In this document: in pieces, positions 16,373-25,938 of the stretch | Position numbering within the stretch: position 1 is the first letter of the stretch | Layout: each line of letters begins with the position of its first letter | NCBI GenBank assembly: GCA_964495655.1 | Contig: CAZBWK010000042.1 | Location: 1-34,056, forward strand | DNA length: 34,056 bases | Source of the DNA: JAAYJR01 sp964495655 | GTDB lineage: Bacteria > Bacteroidota > Bacteroidia > Bacteroidales > Prolixibacteraceae | Reading direction: 5' to 3' | Notes under the pieces: generated by a model | Seen by the model: only the letters and a program-made list of their open reading frames with translations | Told to the model about the DNA's origin: nothing | Database searches by the model: none | Made by a program: the position numbers and the translations under genes

Positions 16373-17368
16373 ATGATCAGAAACAACAATATAAAATCAA
16401 CAGAGGCAGATATTAATATATTTATTGAATACCGGAAGAGATTACCGGCATTTGATAAAAAAACAGAGGCAGCAGGATTAATTGAGCAAATCCGGGAAGT
16501 TGATGTTGACAAGGCATATTATAAAGTCTCTGAAAGAATCAGCAATAAGCATAATAAGATTAATATTTTTACCATAATAACCCGGGTTGCAGCCATACTT
16601 ACACTGCCATTGCTGGCATTCACGATCTGGAGCCTTTTCTTTCATAAGACAGAGGTTCAAACAATTGCACAGCGAACAGATGAAGTAACATGGCAGCAAA
16701 TCCACAGCCCGTTAGGAATGCGTTCGCAAATAGTCCTGCCAGACGGCACTAACATGTGGCTCAATGCAGGTAGCAACGTCAGGTACAGTATCCCCTTCAC
16801 AGGCAAAACTCGGGAAATTGCACTTGAGGGAGAAGCATTTCTGGATGTATTTAAAAATTTGCATGCCCCTTTCATAGTGAATATGGAAAACACAAAAATT
16901 GAAGTAATCGGAACACAGTTCAACGTAAAATCCTATCCTGGCACCAAACAGGTCGAAGTAGCCTTAAAGGAAGGGAATATAAACTTTCTCACACCTAATG
17001 AAAAGAAGCCCGTCAGGCTTAAGGCTAACGACTATCTGCAGTTTGATATGAGCAAAAATTCAGTCAGCCTTGACAACAGGGATATTAAAAAATACATTGC
17101 GTGGCATGAAAATGTCATGATCCTTGATGATACACCTATGGCAGAAGTAGCCCGTTTGCTTGAGCAGTGGTACGGGGTAAAGGTTATTCTTGGCAGTGAA
17201 GAGATTAAGAAATATAAATTTACTACCACATTTGACAATGAACCTCTTTTCCGCGTATTGGAACTGCTTGAATTAAGCTCTCCAATTTCAATAAAATACA
17301 CCCCCGGTAAGCCTGATAAGGTGACAAAAAAATTATCTCAATCGATTGTAACAATAACAAAAAAATAG
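16373..17368 (+). CDS. FecR-family anti-sigma factor
   Basis: Inner-membrane regulator that holds the ECF sigma factor and is released by signalling from the STN domain of the partner TonB-dependent transporter. In the 331 residues: a cytoplasmic N-terminal region (1-64), one transmembrane helix (about 65-88), the periplasmic FecR domain (about 113-210, including SQIVLPDGTNMWLNAGSNVRY, EIALEGEAFLDV and VIGTQFNVKSYP), and a C-terminal DUF4974-type domain (about 250-325, IKKYIAWHENVMILDDTPMA then LFRVLELLEL). The preceding 152-base gap (16221-16372) shows no clear phylum-type promoter. The pairing with 15648 and 17480 is supported by gene order. Confidence 0.94.
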   Translation: MIRNNNIKSTEADINIFIEYRKRLPAFDKKTEAAGLIEQIREVDVDKAYYKVSERISNKHNKINIFTIITRVAAILTLPLLAFTIWSLFFHKTEVQTIAQRTDEVTWQQIHSPLGMRSQIVLPDGTNMWLNAGSNVRYSIPFTGKTREIALEGEAFLDVFKNLHAPFIVNMENTKIEVIGTQFNVKSYPGTKQVEVALKEGNINFLTPNEKKPVRLKANDYLQFDMSKNSVSLDNRDIKKYIAWHENVMILDDTPMAEVARLLEQWYGVKVILGSEEIKKYKFTTTFDNEPLFRVLELLELSSPISIKYTPGKPDKVTKKLSQSIVTITKK

Positions 17369-17402
17369 ATGCCTATGAGATACTAACCTTTTGAACTAAA
17401 AA

Positions 17403-17428
17403 GAAGGAGATGCGCCAACACCTCCTTC
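17403..17428 (+). promoter_or_regulatory. Hairpin in the FecR-SusC intergenic leader
   Basis: GAAGGAGATG (17403-17412) pairs with CACCTCCTTC (17419-17428) over a 6-base loop, with a single A-C mismatch. It lies 52 bases before the SusC start. No T-tract follows, so it is more likely a leader structure or mRNA-stability element than a terminator. A function is not shown. Confidence 0.4.
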
Positions 17429-17479
17429 CACGCCCCACGCGGGACTAAAAACTTTATTTAATTAAAAACATGTAAAATT

Positions 17480-20400
17480 ATGAAAAAATTTGGAAATCTT
17501 GTGTGTCAATTTTTATTGAGGCACCGAAAAAAACTGATTATCATGCGCAATACATTATTAATAGTATTGATCAGCTCCCTCCAGGTTTTTGCAGTTGACA
17601 GCTATGCGCAAACAAAAAAGATAAGCCTGGACCTCAAAGATGCTACTATCAAAGAGGTATTATATGCGATAGAGAAGCAAAGCGAATTTTATTTTCTATT
17701 CAACAGCGAGTTAATCGATGTATCAAAGAAAGTTAACATAACAGTACAGGAAGAAAAGGTGGCAGATATATTAATCCGGCTGTTCAAAAACAGTGAGGTT
17801 GACTTTCTTATCAAAGACAGATACATCGTTTTAACTCCTGCTGGAAGATCTTCCGGGGAGACGTTTAATCTGCTGGTGCAACAACAGGGAACTGTTACAG
17901 GAAAGGTGACCGACTCCGGGGGTCAGCCTTTACCGGGAGTATCCATAGTAGTAAAAGGCACCACACAGGGGACGATTACAGATTCTGATGGTAACTACAA
18001 TTTAACAAACATTCCGACAGATGCTGTTTTGGTTTTTTCTTTTGTAGGGATGAGAGCACAGGAGGTAGCAGTTGGGAACCAGGCCAGAATTGATGTGAGA
18101 ATGGAGGAGGAGACTATTGGCATTGAAGAAGTTGTCGCAGTTGGATATGGAATACAGAAAAAGGCTAACCTGACAGGTGCTGTTACACAAGTCGAAGTCG
18201 ACGAACTTGTTCGCAGCAGGCCGGTAAGCAATATTGCCACTGCAATACAAGGCTCTGTACCCGGCCTTGAAATTACATCATATTCCGGAAGGCCAGGTGA
18301 TGAGCCCAGCATTAACATTAGAGGTGTAATGTCTATTACCGGAGGAAGCCCTCTTATTTTGGTCGATAATGTTCCTATGGATATTAATAATTTAAATCCG
18401 GCAGATATAGAATCTATCTCTGTGTTAAAAGATGCTGCTGCTTCATCCATTTACGGAGGGCGGGCTGCTTTTGGCGTTATTTTGATCACTACTAAAAGAA
18501 GTTTTAGAAATGAACCTGTAAGATTTAATTATACCGGAAATTTCACTACCAGTCATGCAATAAATTTACCTGACAAAGCTTCCACTATGGATATGATCAC
18601 TGCATTCAAATCTTGGGGAAATACCAGTTATCTTACCGGACAGGACTTAGACACATGGGAAAATGTTCTCAGGGATTACCATGCAAATCCTTCTGCATAT
18701 CCGGAAGGCGAAACTTACGTTGACGGAGTGCTTTACCGGCTGGCTGAAGAAAATATTTTTAATAAGTTCATGACAAACAGCTTCGAACAGATGCATAATT
18801 TTTCCTTTTCTGGCGGATCTGAAAGATCAGATTACAGGGTTTCCCTGGGTTATGCTGATGAAGATGGTATAATGATAACTGACAAAGACAGTTACAAGAA
18901 GATAAATACGAATTTATATTTAAATACAAACCTGACCGACAAACTGGTATCGACCAGCAATATTCTTTATAGCAATGATAACAGGTCTACACCGGCAAAT
19001 TACGGAGGGCTTTTTAATAATTCACTCAGGCAGGGGATTTGGAGTAGCTCGGGGTACTATACTGATCCTAATGACGGGACACAAATACCTTTTAATAGTG
19101 CAAATAATTACCTGGAAATGGAACGTTCCAATAATAGCCTGAGCGAAAATATGAGGTTTTTTCAAAAATTGGAATATAGCTTTACAGAAGATCTGAGAAT
19201 TACTGGTGAATATATATTTTCTAAAATCAATTCATCATCGATTTCTTCTGCATCTGGTAATAAATATATTGACCAAATAACTTATACTACCAGTTACTAT
19301 GGTAATCCATCTTATTATAACAGATCTTCAGGTGAGAGCAATTATCATGCATTGAATATTTATGCAAATTATGAGAAGACATTAAAAGACCATATATTTA
19401 ATCTTATGGTTGGTACAAACCAGGAAATGAGCAAATATAGTAGTTTTTGGGCCAGGAGAAATGAATTATTGGATAAAGATAATCCATCTCTTGCAACAGC
19501 TTTAGGGACAATGACAAATGATGAATCTTTTAGTGATTACAACATCTCAGGTTATTTTGGCAGATTTAATTATTCATTTAGGAATAAATATCTTTTTGAA
19601 GCCAATATAAGGTATGACGGTTCATCAAAATTTCCTGAGAAGAGCAGGTATGGCCTGTTCCCATCATTTTCTGCCGGATGGATTTTGTCGGAGGAACCTT
19701 TTATGAAATCTATAGATAATATTTTTAGTTTCTTAAAAATCAGAGGCTCATGGGGAGAAATAGGGAACCAGTCAATTTCCAATTATGCTTATATACCAAG
19801 TATGAGTACATTCAATGCAAGATGGCTTGATAATTCTACTTCAGAACGGTTGCTGACTATAGGACCACCGGCGCTTGTGAGTGCATCTTTTACCTGGGAA
19901 ACAGTGCGGACTCAAAATTTAGGTTTTGACATGAATTTTTTAGATAACAAATTGAATACAACTTTCGATTATTTTATTCGTCAGACTTTGGATATGCTCG
20001 GTCCCGGAGCTGAATTGCCGGCAGTCCTGGGTGCAGAAGCACCTGAAAAAAACGTAGCTGACCTGGAATCCAAAGGATGGGAATTGAAAATTGATTGGAG
20101 AGTAAGAAAAAGTCATGATTTTGGCTATTCTCTCGGATTCAATTTATCAGATAACAGGGCATTTGTTACTAATTATGATAATGAGGCCGGACTTCTTAGT
20201 CAATATTATAACGGCTATGAATTTGGTCAAATATGGGGATATGTAACCGAAGGATTTTATACTGTCGATGATTTCGAGCCGGGCACACTGGATGAAAATT
20301 TAATGCATGGGACTCTTAAAGAAGGGATACCTGCTTTTTATACGGTTATAAATCAAAATCCCGGGGATATTCGTTTTGCTGATTTAGATGATAGTGGTGA

Positions 20401-20986
20401 AATTGATCCGGGAAGTAGTACTTTATCTGATCCCGGCGACCGCAAAATAATAGGCAATAGCAGAAATCGGTATCAATTCGGGATTACAGGTAATGTTTAT
20501 TTTAAAAATTTTGATTTTTCATTATTTATTCAGGGTGTGGGCAAACGTGATATCTGGCCGCAGCGCGATCCTAATAATAATGATATTGTGGATGTAGTTT
20601 TCTGGCCATATAATGATTTGTATGCATCTCTTTATAAAAATCAACTTGATTACTGGACACCTGAAAATACTGATGCATATTATATGAGAAGTTATAAGGG
20701 TGGATTTGGCAATACTGTCCAGAGCAGGAATGTACAAACCAGATATCTTTTAAACGGACAATACTTATCACTGAGAAATGTTGAACTGGGGTATACTTTA
20801 CCAATCAATATAACAGAAAGATTTGGTATCTCCCAGGGAAGGCTGTTTGTGTCTGCTGAGAATGTATTCAGGCTTGACCACCTGCCAAGTGGGATGGATC
20901 CTGAAGTTACTGAACGTGCTTCCGGGAAAGGTGGTGTATATCCTAACTACAGAAAAATCAGTTTTGGGGTAAACATATCTTTTTAG
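17480..20986 (+). CDS. SusC/RagA-family TonB-dependent transporter with STN signalling domain
   Basis: Outer-membrane importer of 1168 residues that forms a lidded complex with SusD and takes up oligosaccharides or other large ligands using TonB energy. Order of domains: basic N-terminus and signal peptide ending near SYAQ (about 44), STN domain (about 48-115, LDLKDATIKEVLYAIEKQ), carboxypeptidase-regulatory-like beta domain (about 135-215, GTVTGKVTDSGGQPLPGVSI), a TonB-box-like stretch EEVVAVGYGIQKK, plug domain with SusC hallmarks (LILVDNVPMDINNLNP, ISVLKDAAASSIYGGRAAFG), and the beta-barrel to a closing GVNISF. The STN domain together with the upstream FecR and sigma factor means it is both importer and sensor. 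Met22 is an alternative start nearer the hydrophobic core; Met1 fits the long N-terminus common in the family. Confidence 0.97.
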   Translation: MKKFGNLVCQFLLRHRKKLIIMRNTLLIVLISSLQVFAVDSYAQTKKISLDLKDATIKEVLYAIEKQSEFYFLFNSELIDVSKKVNITVQEEKVADILIRLFKNSEVDFLIKDRYIVLTPAGRSSGETFNLLVQQQGTVTGKVTDSGGQPLPGVSIVVKGTTQGTITDSDGNYNLTNIPTDAVLVFSFVGMRAQEVAVGNQARIDVRMEEETIGIEEVVAVGYGIQKKANLTGAVTQVEVDELVRSRPVSNIATAIQGSVPGLEITSYSGRPGDEPSINIRGVMSITGGSPLILVDNVPMDINNLNPADIESISVLKDAAASSIYGGRAAFGVILITTKRSFRNEPVRFNYTGNFTTSHAINLPDKASTMDMITAFKSWGNTSYLTGQDLDTWENVLRDYHANPSAYPEGETYVDGVLYRLAEENIFNKFMTNSFEQMHNFSFSGGSERSDYRVSLGYADEDGIMITDKDSYKKINTNLYLNTNLTDKLVSTSNILYSNDNRSTPANYGGLFNNSLRQGIWSSSGYYTDPNDGTQIPFNSANNYLEMERSNNSLSENMRFFQKLEYSFTEDLRITGEYIFSKINSSSISSASGNKYIDQITYTTSYYGNPSYYNRSSGESNYHALNIYANYEKTLKDHIFNLMVGTNQEMSKYSSFWARRNELLDKDNPSLATALGTMTNDESFSDYNISGYFGRFNYSFRNKYLFEANIRYDGSSKFPEKSRYGLFPSFSAGWILSEEPFMKSIDNIFSFLKIRGSWGEIGNQSISNYAYIPSMSTFNARWLDNSTSERLLTIGPPALVSASFTWETVRTQNLGFDMNFLDNKLNTTFDYFIRQTLDMLGPGAELPAVLGAEAPEKNVADLESKGWELKIDWRVRKSHDFGYSLGFNLSDNRAFVTNYDNEAGLLSQYYNGYEFGQIWGYVTEGFYTVDDFEPGTLDENLMHGTLKEGIPAFYTVINQNPGDIRFADLDDSGEIDPGSSTLSDPGDRKIIGNSRNRYQFGITGNVYFKNFDFSLFIQGVGKRDIWPQRDPNNNDIVDVVFWPYNDLYASLYKNQLDYWTPENTDAYYMRSYKGGFGNTVQSRNVQTRYLLNGQYLSLRNVELGYTLPINITERFGISQGRLFVSAENVFRLDHLPSGMDPEVTERASGKGGVYPNYRKISFGVNISF

Positions 20987-21091
20987 AATAAGTGTAAAAT
21001 GAATGAATTATGAATAATTTCAGTGATCATAATAATCATTTAATAATGCCAAATTCCATATTATTTCTTTGAAATCTATAAATTTAGTGAA

Positions 21092-22891
21092 ATGAAAAAA
21101 ATTAAAAATAAAATAGTACCCGTTATTATAGCTGGCATTTTATTGTTCAGTTGTAATGAAGATTTTTTGGATGTTAGTCCCAAAGACCGTTTAACAACTG
21201 CTTCGACTTTCACCACCAATGAAAATATAGAAAGTTATGTATGGCAGTTTTATGAGGCCTTTCCTGCATACGAGGAGGATAAGAACCTTGACGGTGGCCA
21301 ATCTTTCGTCGATACCGAAAGAAATACTGATTTGGGAGTATGGAGTCAGAATAATGCTGAATCACTTTGGATTTGGCAGAAAGTAAAAGTGCCGGCCAGT
21401 TCAAGTGATTATACTGTTCCTTTTTCCAGGATAAGGGCATGTAATATTTTACTGGAAAATCTGGATGAAGCAAACATTACAGATGCTGATAAAAAACATT
21501 GGAGAAGTGTCGCCTATTTTTTCAAGGCTTATAATTATATGGAGTTAATTAATAAATATGGTGATATAACATGGATTGAAAATAATTTAACTGACGAAGA
21601 TGAGGATATTTTGTTTGGCCCGCGGACACCAAGAGATGAGGTTGCGGCAAATATACTGGAACTTCTTCAATTTGCTGAAGCTAATATTAAACCTAATGGA
21701 AACGGGCCGAATACAATTAACACTCATGTGGTTAGAGCCCTTTTATCACGCTTCGGCCTCAGGGAAGGGACATGGAGAAAATATCACGGACTTTCTGATG
21801 CCGAAACTTATCTGAGGGCGTGTGTAAGTGCATCAGAACCTGTTTTAACTGCTTATCCAACTATTATGGCAAAATATACAGATGTGTTTACCAGTTTATC
21901 ACTTGCCGGGAAACCGGGAATAATTCTTTACAAACAGTATGATAAGGAGAAATTATATCATCGTTTATCATATCAGCTTGGAAGGTCACAATCTATCTGG
22001 GATTTGACACGAAAAGCTGTTGATATGTATCTGATGAAAGATGGGCAGACCCGATGGACAAGCCCGCTGTTTGAAGGTGAATATGGCAATGCAGAATTCA
22101 GAAACAGAGATACCCGTCTGTTTTTAACCGTCGTTCCACCTTATGAGGTCATTGGGCCGGGAACAAGTAAAACATACACTTTAACTGGCGACCCTGAAGA
22201 TGTTGAATTCTTTCCTCTGATGGATTCTCTTTCCACAGATGGTAATAAAAAACTCCCATACAGAGCCTGGTGCAGTTTTATGGTACAAAGAGTTCCTCAT
22301 TTCCGGGACAATAACAGAGGACAAAGCTGGAGTGCTACTTTTACCGGATATCAGTTATATAAATGGCATACAAGTCTGACTTATGACTTGGCTTATGATT
22401 GGACAGATGCTCCTATTTTTAGAATCGAAGAGGTGATGCTTAATTATGCTGAAGCAAAAAAGGAATTAAATGAATTCAATCAAACTATTTGCGACAATAC
22501 TATTAATAAATTAAGGACCAGAGGAGGCGTCGCCAGTTTAATAATTACAAATATTCCCGTAGATCCTACTCGTGATAATGAAGTTGATGCAGTAATGTGG
22601 GAAATCAGAAGGGAACGTGCAATTGAATTGATGGGTGAAGGTTATCGTTTTGACGACCTTAGAAGATGGAAAAAAATGGAGTATGCAACTGAACAAAAGT
22701 TGGGTAAATATATCGTTGCTGCTGATGAGGCTAATAAGGTGCCAATATTAAATAATGCAGCAGCAGGATATGTCTCCTATTGGGGTGTTCCGCCAAAACC
22801 ATTTCCTGAACATTATTACCTCTATCCGATTCCTACAAACCAAATAGAGTTGACAGGAGGAGTTGTTAAACAAAATGACGGTTGGCAGTAA
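21092..22891 (+). CDS. SusD/RagB-family ligand-binding lipoprotein
   Basis: Surface lipoprotein (599 residues) forming the lid of the SusC transporter and binding its ligand. Lipobox LFSC with Cys21; the mature protein begins CNEDFLDVSPKDRLT, the family's characteristic start. Helical TPR-like N-terminal half includes FSRIRACNILLENLDEA and AYFFKAYNYMELINKYGDI. The C-terminal SusD domain includes EEVMLNYAEAKKEL, INKLRTRGGV and IRRERAIELMGEGYRFDDLRRWK. It ends PIPTNQIELTGGVVKQNDGW, as usual. It is 105 bases after SusC and probably co-transcribed. Ligand specificity cannot be read from the sequence. Confidence 0.97.
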   Translation: MKKIKNKIVPVIIAGILLFSCNEDFLDVSPKDRLTTASTFTTNENIESYVWQFYEAFPAYEEDKNLDGGQSFVDTERNTDLGVWSQNNAESLWIWQKVKVPASSSDYTVPFSRIRACNILLENLDEANITDADKKHWRSVAYFFKAYNYMELINKYGDITWIENNLTDEDEDILFGPRTPRDEVAANILELLQFAEANIKPNGNGPNTINTHVVRALLSRFGLREGTWRKYHGLSDAETYLRACVSASEPVLTAYPTIMAKYTDVFTSLSLAGKPGIILYKQYDKEKLYHRLSYQLGRSQSIWDLTRKAVDMYLMKDGQTRWTSPLFEGEYGNAEFRNRDTRLFLTVVPPYEVIGPGTSKTYTLTGDPEDVEFFPLMDSLSTDGNKKLPYRAWCSFMVQRVPHFRDNNRGQSWSATFTGYQLYKWHTSLTYDLAYDWTDAPIFRIEEVMLNYAEAKKELNEFNQTICDNTINKLRTRGGVASLIITNIPVDPTRDNEVDAVMWEIRRERAIELMGEGYRFDDLRRWKKMEYATEQKLGKYIVAADEANKVPILNNAAAGYVSYWGVPPKPFPEHYYLYPIPTNQIELTGGVVKQNDGWQ

Positions 22892-22900
22892 AAGTAATTT

Positions 22901-22936
22901 AATTATTAGCAGTCTGTAAACTGACTGCTGATAATT
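22901..22936 (+). terminator. Strong hairpin after susD
   Basis: AATTATTAGCAGTC (22901-22914) pairs with GACTGCTGATAATT (22923-22936) across an 8-base loop: 14 pairs with one G-T wobble. It is followed by ATTTATT. It sits 9 bases after the susD stop and 42 before the next gene. It may be a partial terminator or an mRNA 3-prime stabiliser that keeps susCD transcript levels above those of the enzyme genes. Confidence 0.5.
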
Positions 22937-22978
22937 ATTTATTCGCGCTAACCTGTTATTACGATAAAATATATTATT

Positions 22979-25777
22979 ATGAAGCGCCGGAGATTTTCAA
23001 AATATTTGGCAGTTGGAGGATTGAGCCTGACCGGAATCGGATATTCTTCTTTATTATCTTGCAATTATACTGAGCTTCGCGATGAGCAAAATAATGTGCT
23101 TATTCGCAATAAGCAAGTTACAGTTATTCTTGATAAAATGGAGAAAGGTAAAATTATCTCTTTTATGGATAATGCTACCGGACAGGAATTTGTTGCACAG
23201 AGTTCTCCCTCAGAACTTTTCCGTCTTGGATTATCAGATCCCGGAGATAAATCCGGGGAAATGAATTGGATTACAAATCTGGATGCTGGCAATGTGAATT
23301 ATTTAACAGAAGAAAATGAAATTCAAAAAACGGTTCAGTTAATCTTTTCAGATTTTGACAGATTGCATCTGAAGGTAAGATGCAGTGTATCCGTTTCATC
23401 TGAAGATGATTTAATTCTTTGGAGCTTTTCCCTGGAAGGCCAGGATTCCCTTATCCTTGAAGAAGTATGCTTTCCCATGGTTACTATGAGAGCTCCTTTG
23501 AACGATAAAGATATAAGTTCATTTGTATCCGGTCAAAACAGGGGCGGTAAATATAACAGCCCGGGCCAATGGGAAAAAGGAAGGGGCCTTCATTTAAACC
23601 ATCCGGGTTCACTTGCTGCTCAGTTTAGTTGTTACTATAATGCCTGTTGTGGCTTTTATTCAGCTACTCAGGATAATAAAGGTTATCCCAAAAGACTACA
23701 ATTTATTAGAACTGAGTCAGGACTGGAATATAATTGGAAGCATTACTGTTATCATAATATTCTAAAACCCTTTAACCTTGATTATCCGGTTGCAATGACT
23801 TCTTTTCGTTCTGAAAATCCGGATATTTCGACAGATTGGTATGATGCTGCTGATATATATAAAGCATGGGCACTTAAACAGCCATTTTGCGCAAAAACTA
23901 TAGCAGAACGAGATAATTTGCCTGCCTGGCTAAAGGAAGGTTTTGCAATGGTTAAGTTCAGGAGAAAACTAACATATTTCAAACCTGATGTCCGCCTGGA
24001 ATATCAGTCTGACAGGTATACACGATTTGAAGAAATTAAGGGCTGGCTGAAGGATTATTGGAAACAAAATTTTCCTGATGTTCCTCTGGTTGTTATATTA
24101 TGGGGTTGGGAAAAAAATTCCACCTGGATCTCTCCTGATTATTTTCCCCCTTACCCGTCAGAAGAGGGACTTTATGATCGAATTAAAGAAGTCAGGGATG
24201 TCGGCGGCCATCCTTTTTTATGGCCTTCGGGATATAAATGGGCAGTTTCATTTGGGAAGAAAGAAGATGGGACTTTTCAGTATGAAGACCATGGTTCATT
24301 CGAAAAGTTCGCAAAATCTCATGCAGTTATTACACGTAATGGTACTCCATGGTCGCGGGAGGAATTCTGGATGGACGGTGGAACAAATTATAACCTTTGC
24401 CGGGGTGATTCGTGGACGAGGGACTGGCTAAATGATATTACATCAGAGCTTACAAAAAGGGGGGCAGATATTATTCAGATTGATCAGGTAACCGGTGGCT
24501 GTACGCCGGGTGAAGCATCAACTTGTTACAGTGAACTGCATAATCATCCTTCGGGACCAGATCATTGGTTTACTGAATCTTTTATTGAGCAGTTACAAAC
24601 CATGCATGAAACCTGTAGTTCTCTCAACCCTGATATTGTTCTCGGTTTTGAAGGAGAGCAGGAGTTTTATTTTCAGCAGACTGGCATACAAGATTACCGG
24701 GACTTTGAGATATATTGGGAACCACGCATGCCTGGGCACTTGCCTGCTAACGTTTTCGGATATCTATATCATGAATTTGTGCCTTTATTCCAGAGTAACC
24801 CTGAAGGTAAAAGAGGAAAACCATTAGGGGGAAATATGCTTATAATGGCATCTTGTATTGTAAACGGACAGATTCCTCATTTAGTTTCCCATTGGCCTCT
24901 TGAACCTTATCCTGCTTTAAAGAATGGTGATTTCGGGCAATGGAACGGAGGCCTTCCTGACCATTGGACTGTTGGAGAAACCGCTGGAAATCTAAAGGTG
25001 AAAAAGATTGTTTACAGAGATGATGAAGTAACATACAACGGCAAGGTAAGCTTGCGGGTTGAGAATTCTGTAACTGGCAGCACCACTAATATTTCTCAAA
25101 CTATGGGTGTGGGTGAATATGAACGTGAAGTTGGCAGCCATGGCCCTGAAATTGGTAAAAATTACAGGTTAATATTTCAATATAAAACAGAAAGATCAGG
25201 AACAGAATCTAAAATTACTGTTAATTCACTAAATACTGAGGAAGATAAAACAGGTAACTGGGATTTTACTTTACAGTCAGGTCCAAAATGGCAGCTGGGT
25301 GAGATTTTTTTTAAAATACCAGAATCCACAGTACAGATGCAGGTTATACTTCAGACAACCGGGATAAGTAAAATATGGTTATCTGGGTTATCGCTGGAAG
25401 AGAAAGATGATGCCGGTGAATATCATATGGTAATGGAAAAGCCGATCCTTGAGGCAGAAGAATATCTTGGCCGGCAATGGGTTAAGCTATTCCACGGTGA
25501 AGGAAAGCCCTATCTTCTTCTTGGAAAAATGTTACATCCGCCCAAAATGGAAGTTGATAAAGTTGTATGTCCGCCTTTTCCATTGGAGGAACTACCGCAA
25601 CCACGGCGGGAATGGCCTGCTATTTTGCATAATGCTTACCGAGCACCCGATGGGAGTGAAGCGGTAATCGCAGTTAATATTACTGATCAAAATCAGACAG
25701 GGAATCTTTCGCGGAACAGAAAAAAGATTAAAATAAATTTATCACCCTGGGAGATAAAACTTATCAGGGATATATAA
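22979..25777 (+). CDS. DUF6259-like glycoside-hydrolase-type lipoprotein
   Basis: Exported protein of 932 residues. The N-terminus has a Tat-like KRRRFSK (2-8) and a lipobox LLSC (Cys28), so it is probably a Tat-exported lipoprotein. An N-terminal beta-rich region (about 35-310) precedes a TIM-barrel-like region (about 310-630) carrying KEGFAMVKFRR, VILWGWEKNSTWISPDYFPPY, the strand ADIIQIDQVTGG and LGFEGEQEFYFQQ. The last two place acidic residues at strand ends as in retaining glycosidases, but I infer rather than know which are catalytic. Residues about 665-800 (FGQWNGGLPDHWT onward) resemble a carbohydrate-binding beta-sandwich, and a short beta-domain closes the protein. I assign it from memory to the uncharacterised DUF6259 group; substrate unknown. 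Third gene of the SusCD unit. Confidence 0.65.
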   Translation: MKRRRFSKYLAVGGLSLTGIGYSSLLSCNYTELRDEQNNVLIRNKQVTVILDKMEKGKIISFMDNATGQEFVAQSSPSELFRLGLSDPGDKSGEMNWITNLDAGNVNYLTEENEIQKTVQLIFSDFDRLHLKVRCSVSVSSEDDLILWSFSLEGQDSLILEEVCFPMVTMRAPLNDKDISSFVSGQNRGGKYNSPGQWEKGRGLHLNHPGSLAAQFSCYYNACCGFYSATQDNKGYPKRLQFIRTESGLEYNWKHYCYHNILKPFNLDYPVAMTSFRSENPDISTDWYDAADIYKAWALKQPFCAKTIAERDNLPAWLKEGFAMVKFRRKLTYFKPDVRLEYQSDRYTRFEEIKGWLKDYWKQNFPDVPLVVILWGWEKNSTWISPDYFPPYPSEEGLYDRIKEVRDVGGHPFLWPSGYKWAVSFGKKEDGTFQYEDHGSFEKFAKSHAVITRNGTPWSREEFWMDGGTNYNLCRGDSWTRDWLNDITSELTKRGADIIQIDQVTGGCTPGEASTCYSELHNHPSGPDHWFTESFIEQLQTMHETCSSLNPDIVLGFEGEQEFYFQQTGIQDYRDFEIYWEPRMPGHLPANVFGYLYHEFVPLFQSNPEGKRGKPLGGNMLIMASCIVNGQIPHLVSHWPLEPYPALKNGDFGQWNGGLPDHWTVGETAGNLKVKKIVYRDDEVTYNGKVSLRVENSVTGSTTNISQTMGVGEYEREVGSHGPEIGKNYRLIFQYKTERSGTESKITVNSLNTEEDKTGNWDFTLQSGPKWQLGEIFFKIPESTVQMQVILQTTGISKIWLSGLSLEEKDDAGEYHMVMEKPILEAEEYLGRQWVKLFHGEGKPYLLLGKMLHPPKMEVDKVVCPPFPLEELPQPRREWPAILHNAYRAPDGSEAVIAVNITDQNQTGNLSRNRKKIKINLSPWEIKLIRDI

Positions 25778-25807
25778 AAAAATTTAAATTTTATAAAGAT
25801 GAAACGA

Positions 25808-25864
25808 ACATAAACTTTTTTATACAAAAATTGCACAAAATCAAATTTTTAAAAAAGTTTATGT
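25808..25864 (+). repeat. 15-bp perfect inverted repeat in the leader of the GH106-like gene
   Basis: ACATAAACTTTTTTA (25808-25822) is the exact reverse complement of TAAAAAAGTTTATGT (25850-25864). Inside the 27-base spacer AAAAATT and AATTTTT can extend the pairing. A second inverted repeat abuts it: TGAGAAC (25864-25870) and GTTCTCA (25886-25892). It lies in the 161-base gap before the hydrolase start at 25939; an operator pair or RNA attenuator are both possible. Confidence 0.6.
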
Positions 25865-25938
25865 GAGAACGAAGTGGTTAAATGAGTTCTCAAATTTTTA
25901 ATTTACTTATTTTTAATAAATTATTAAATTTTAAAGAA

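Noticed and set aside
25882..25938. Upstream in-frame start for the GH106-like hydrolase
   Set aside because: Would place a leader before a complete signal peptide and falls within the inverted-repeat region; ATG 25939 is better.
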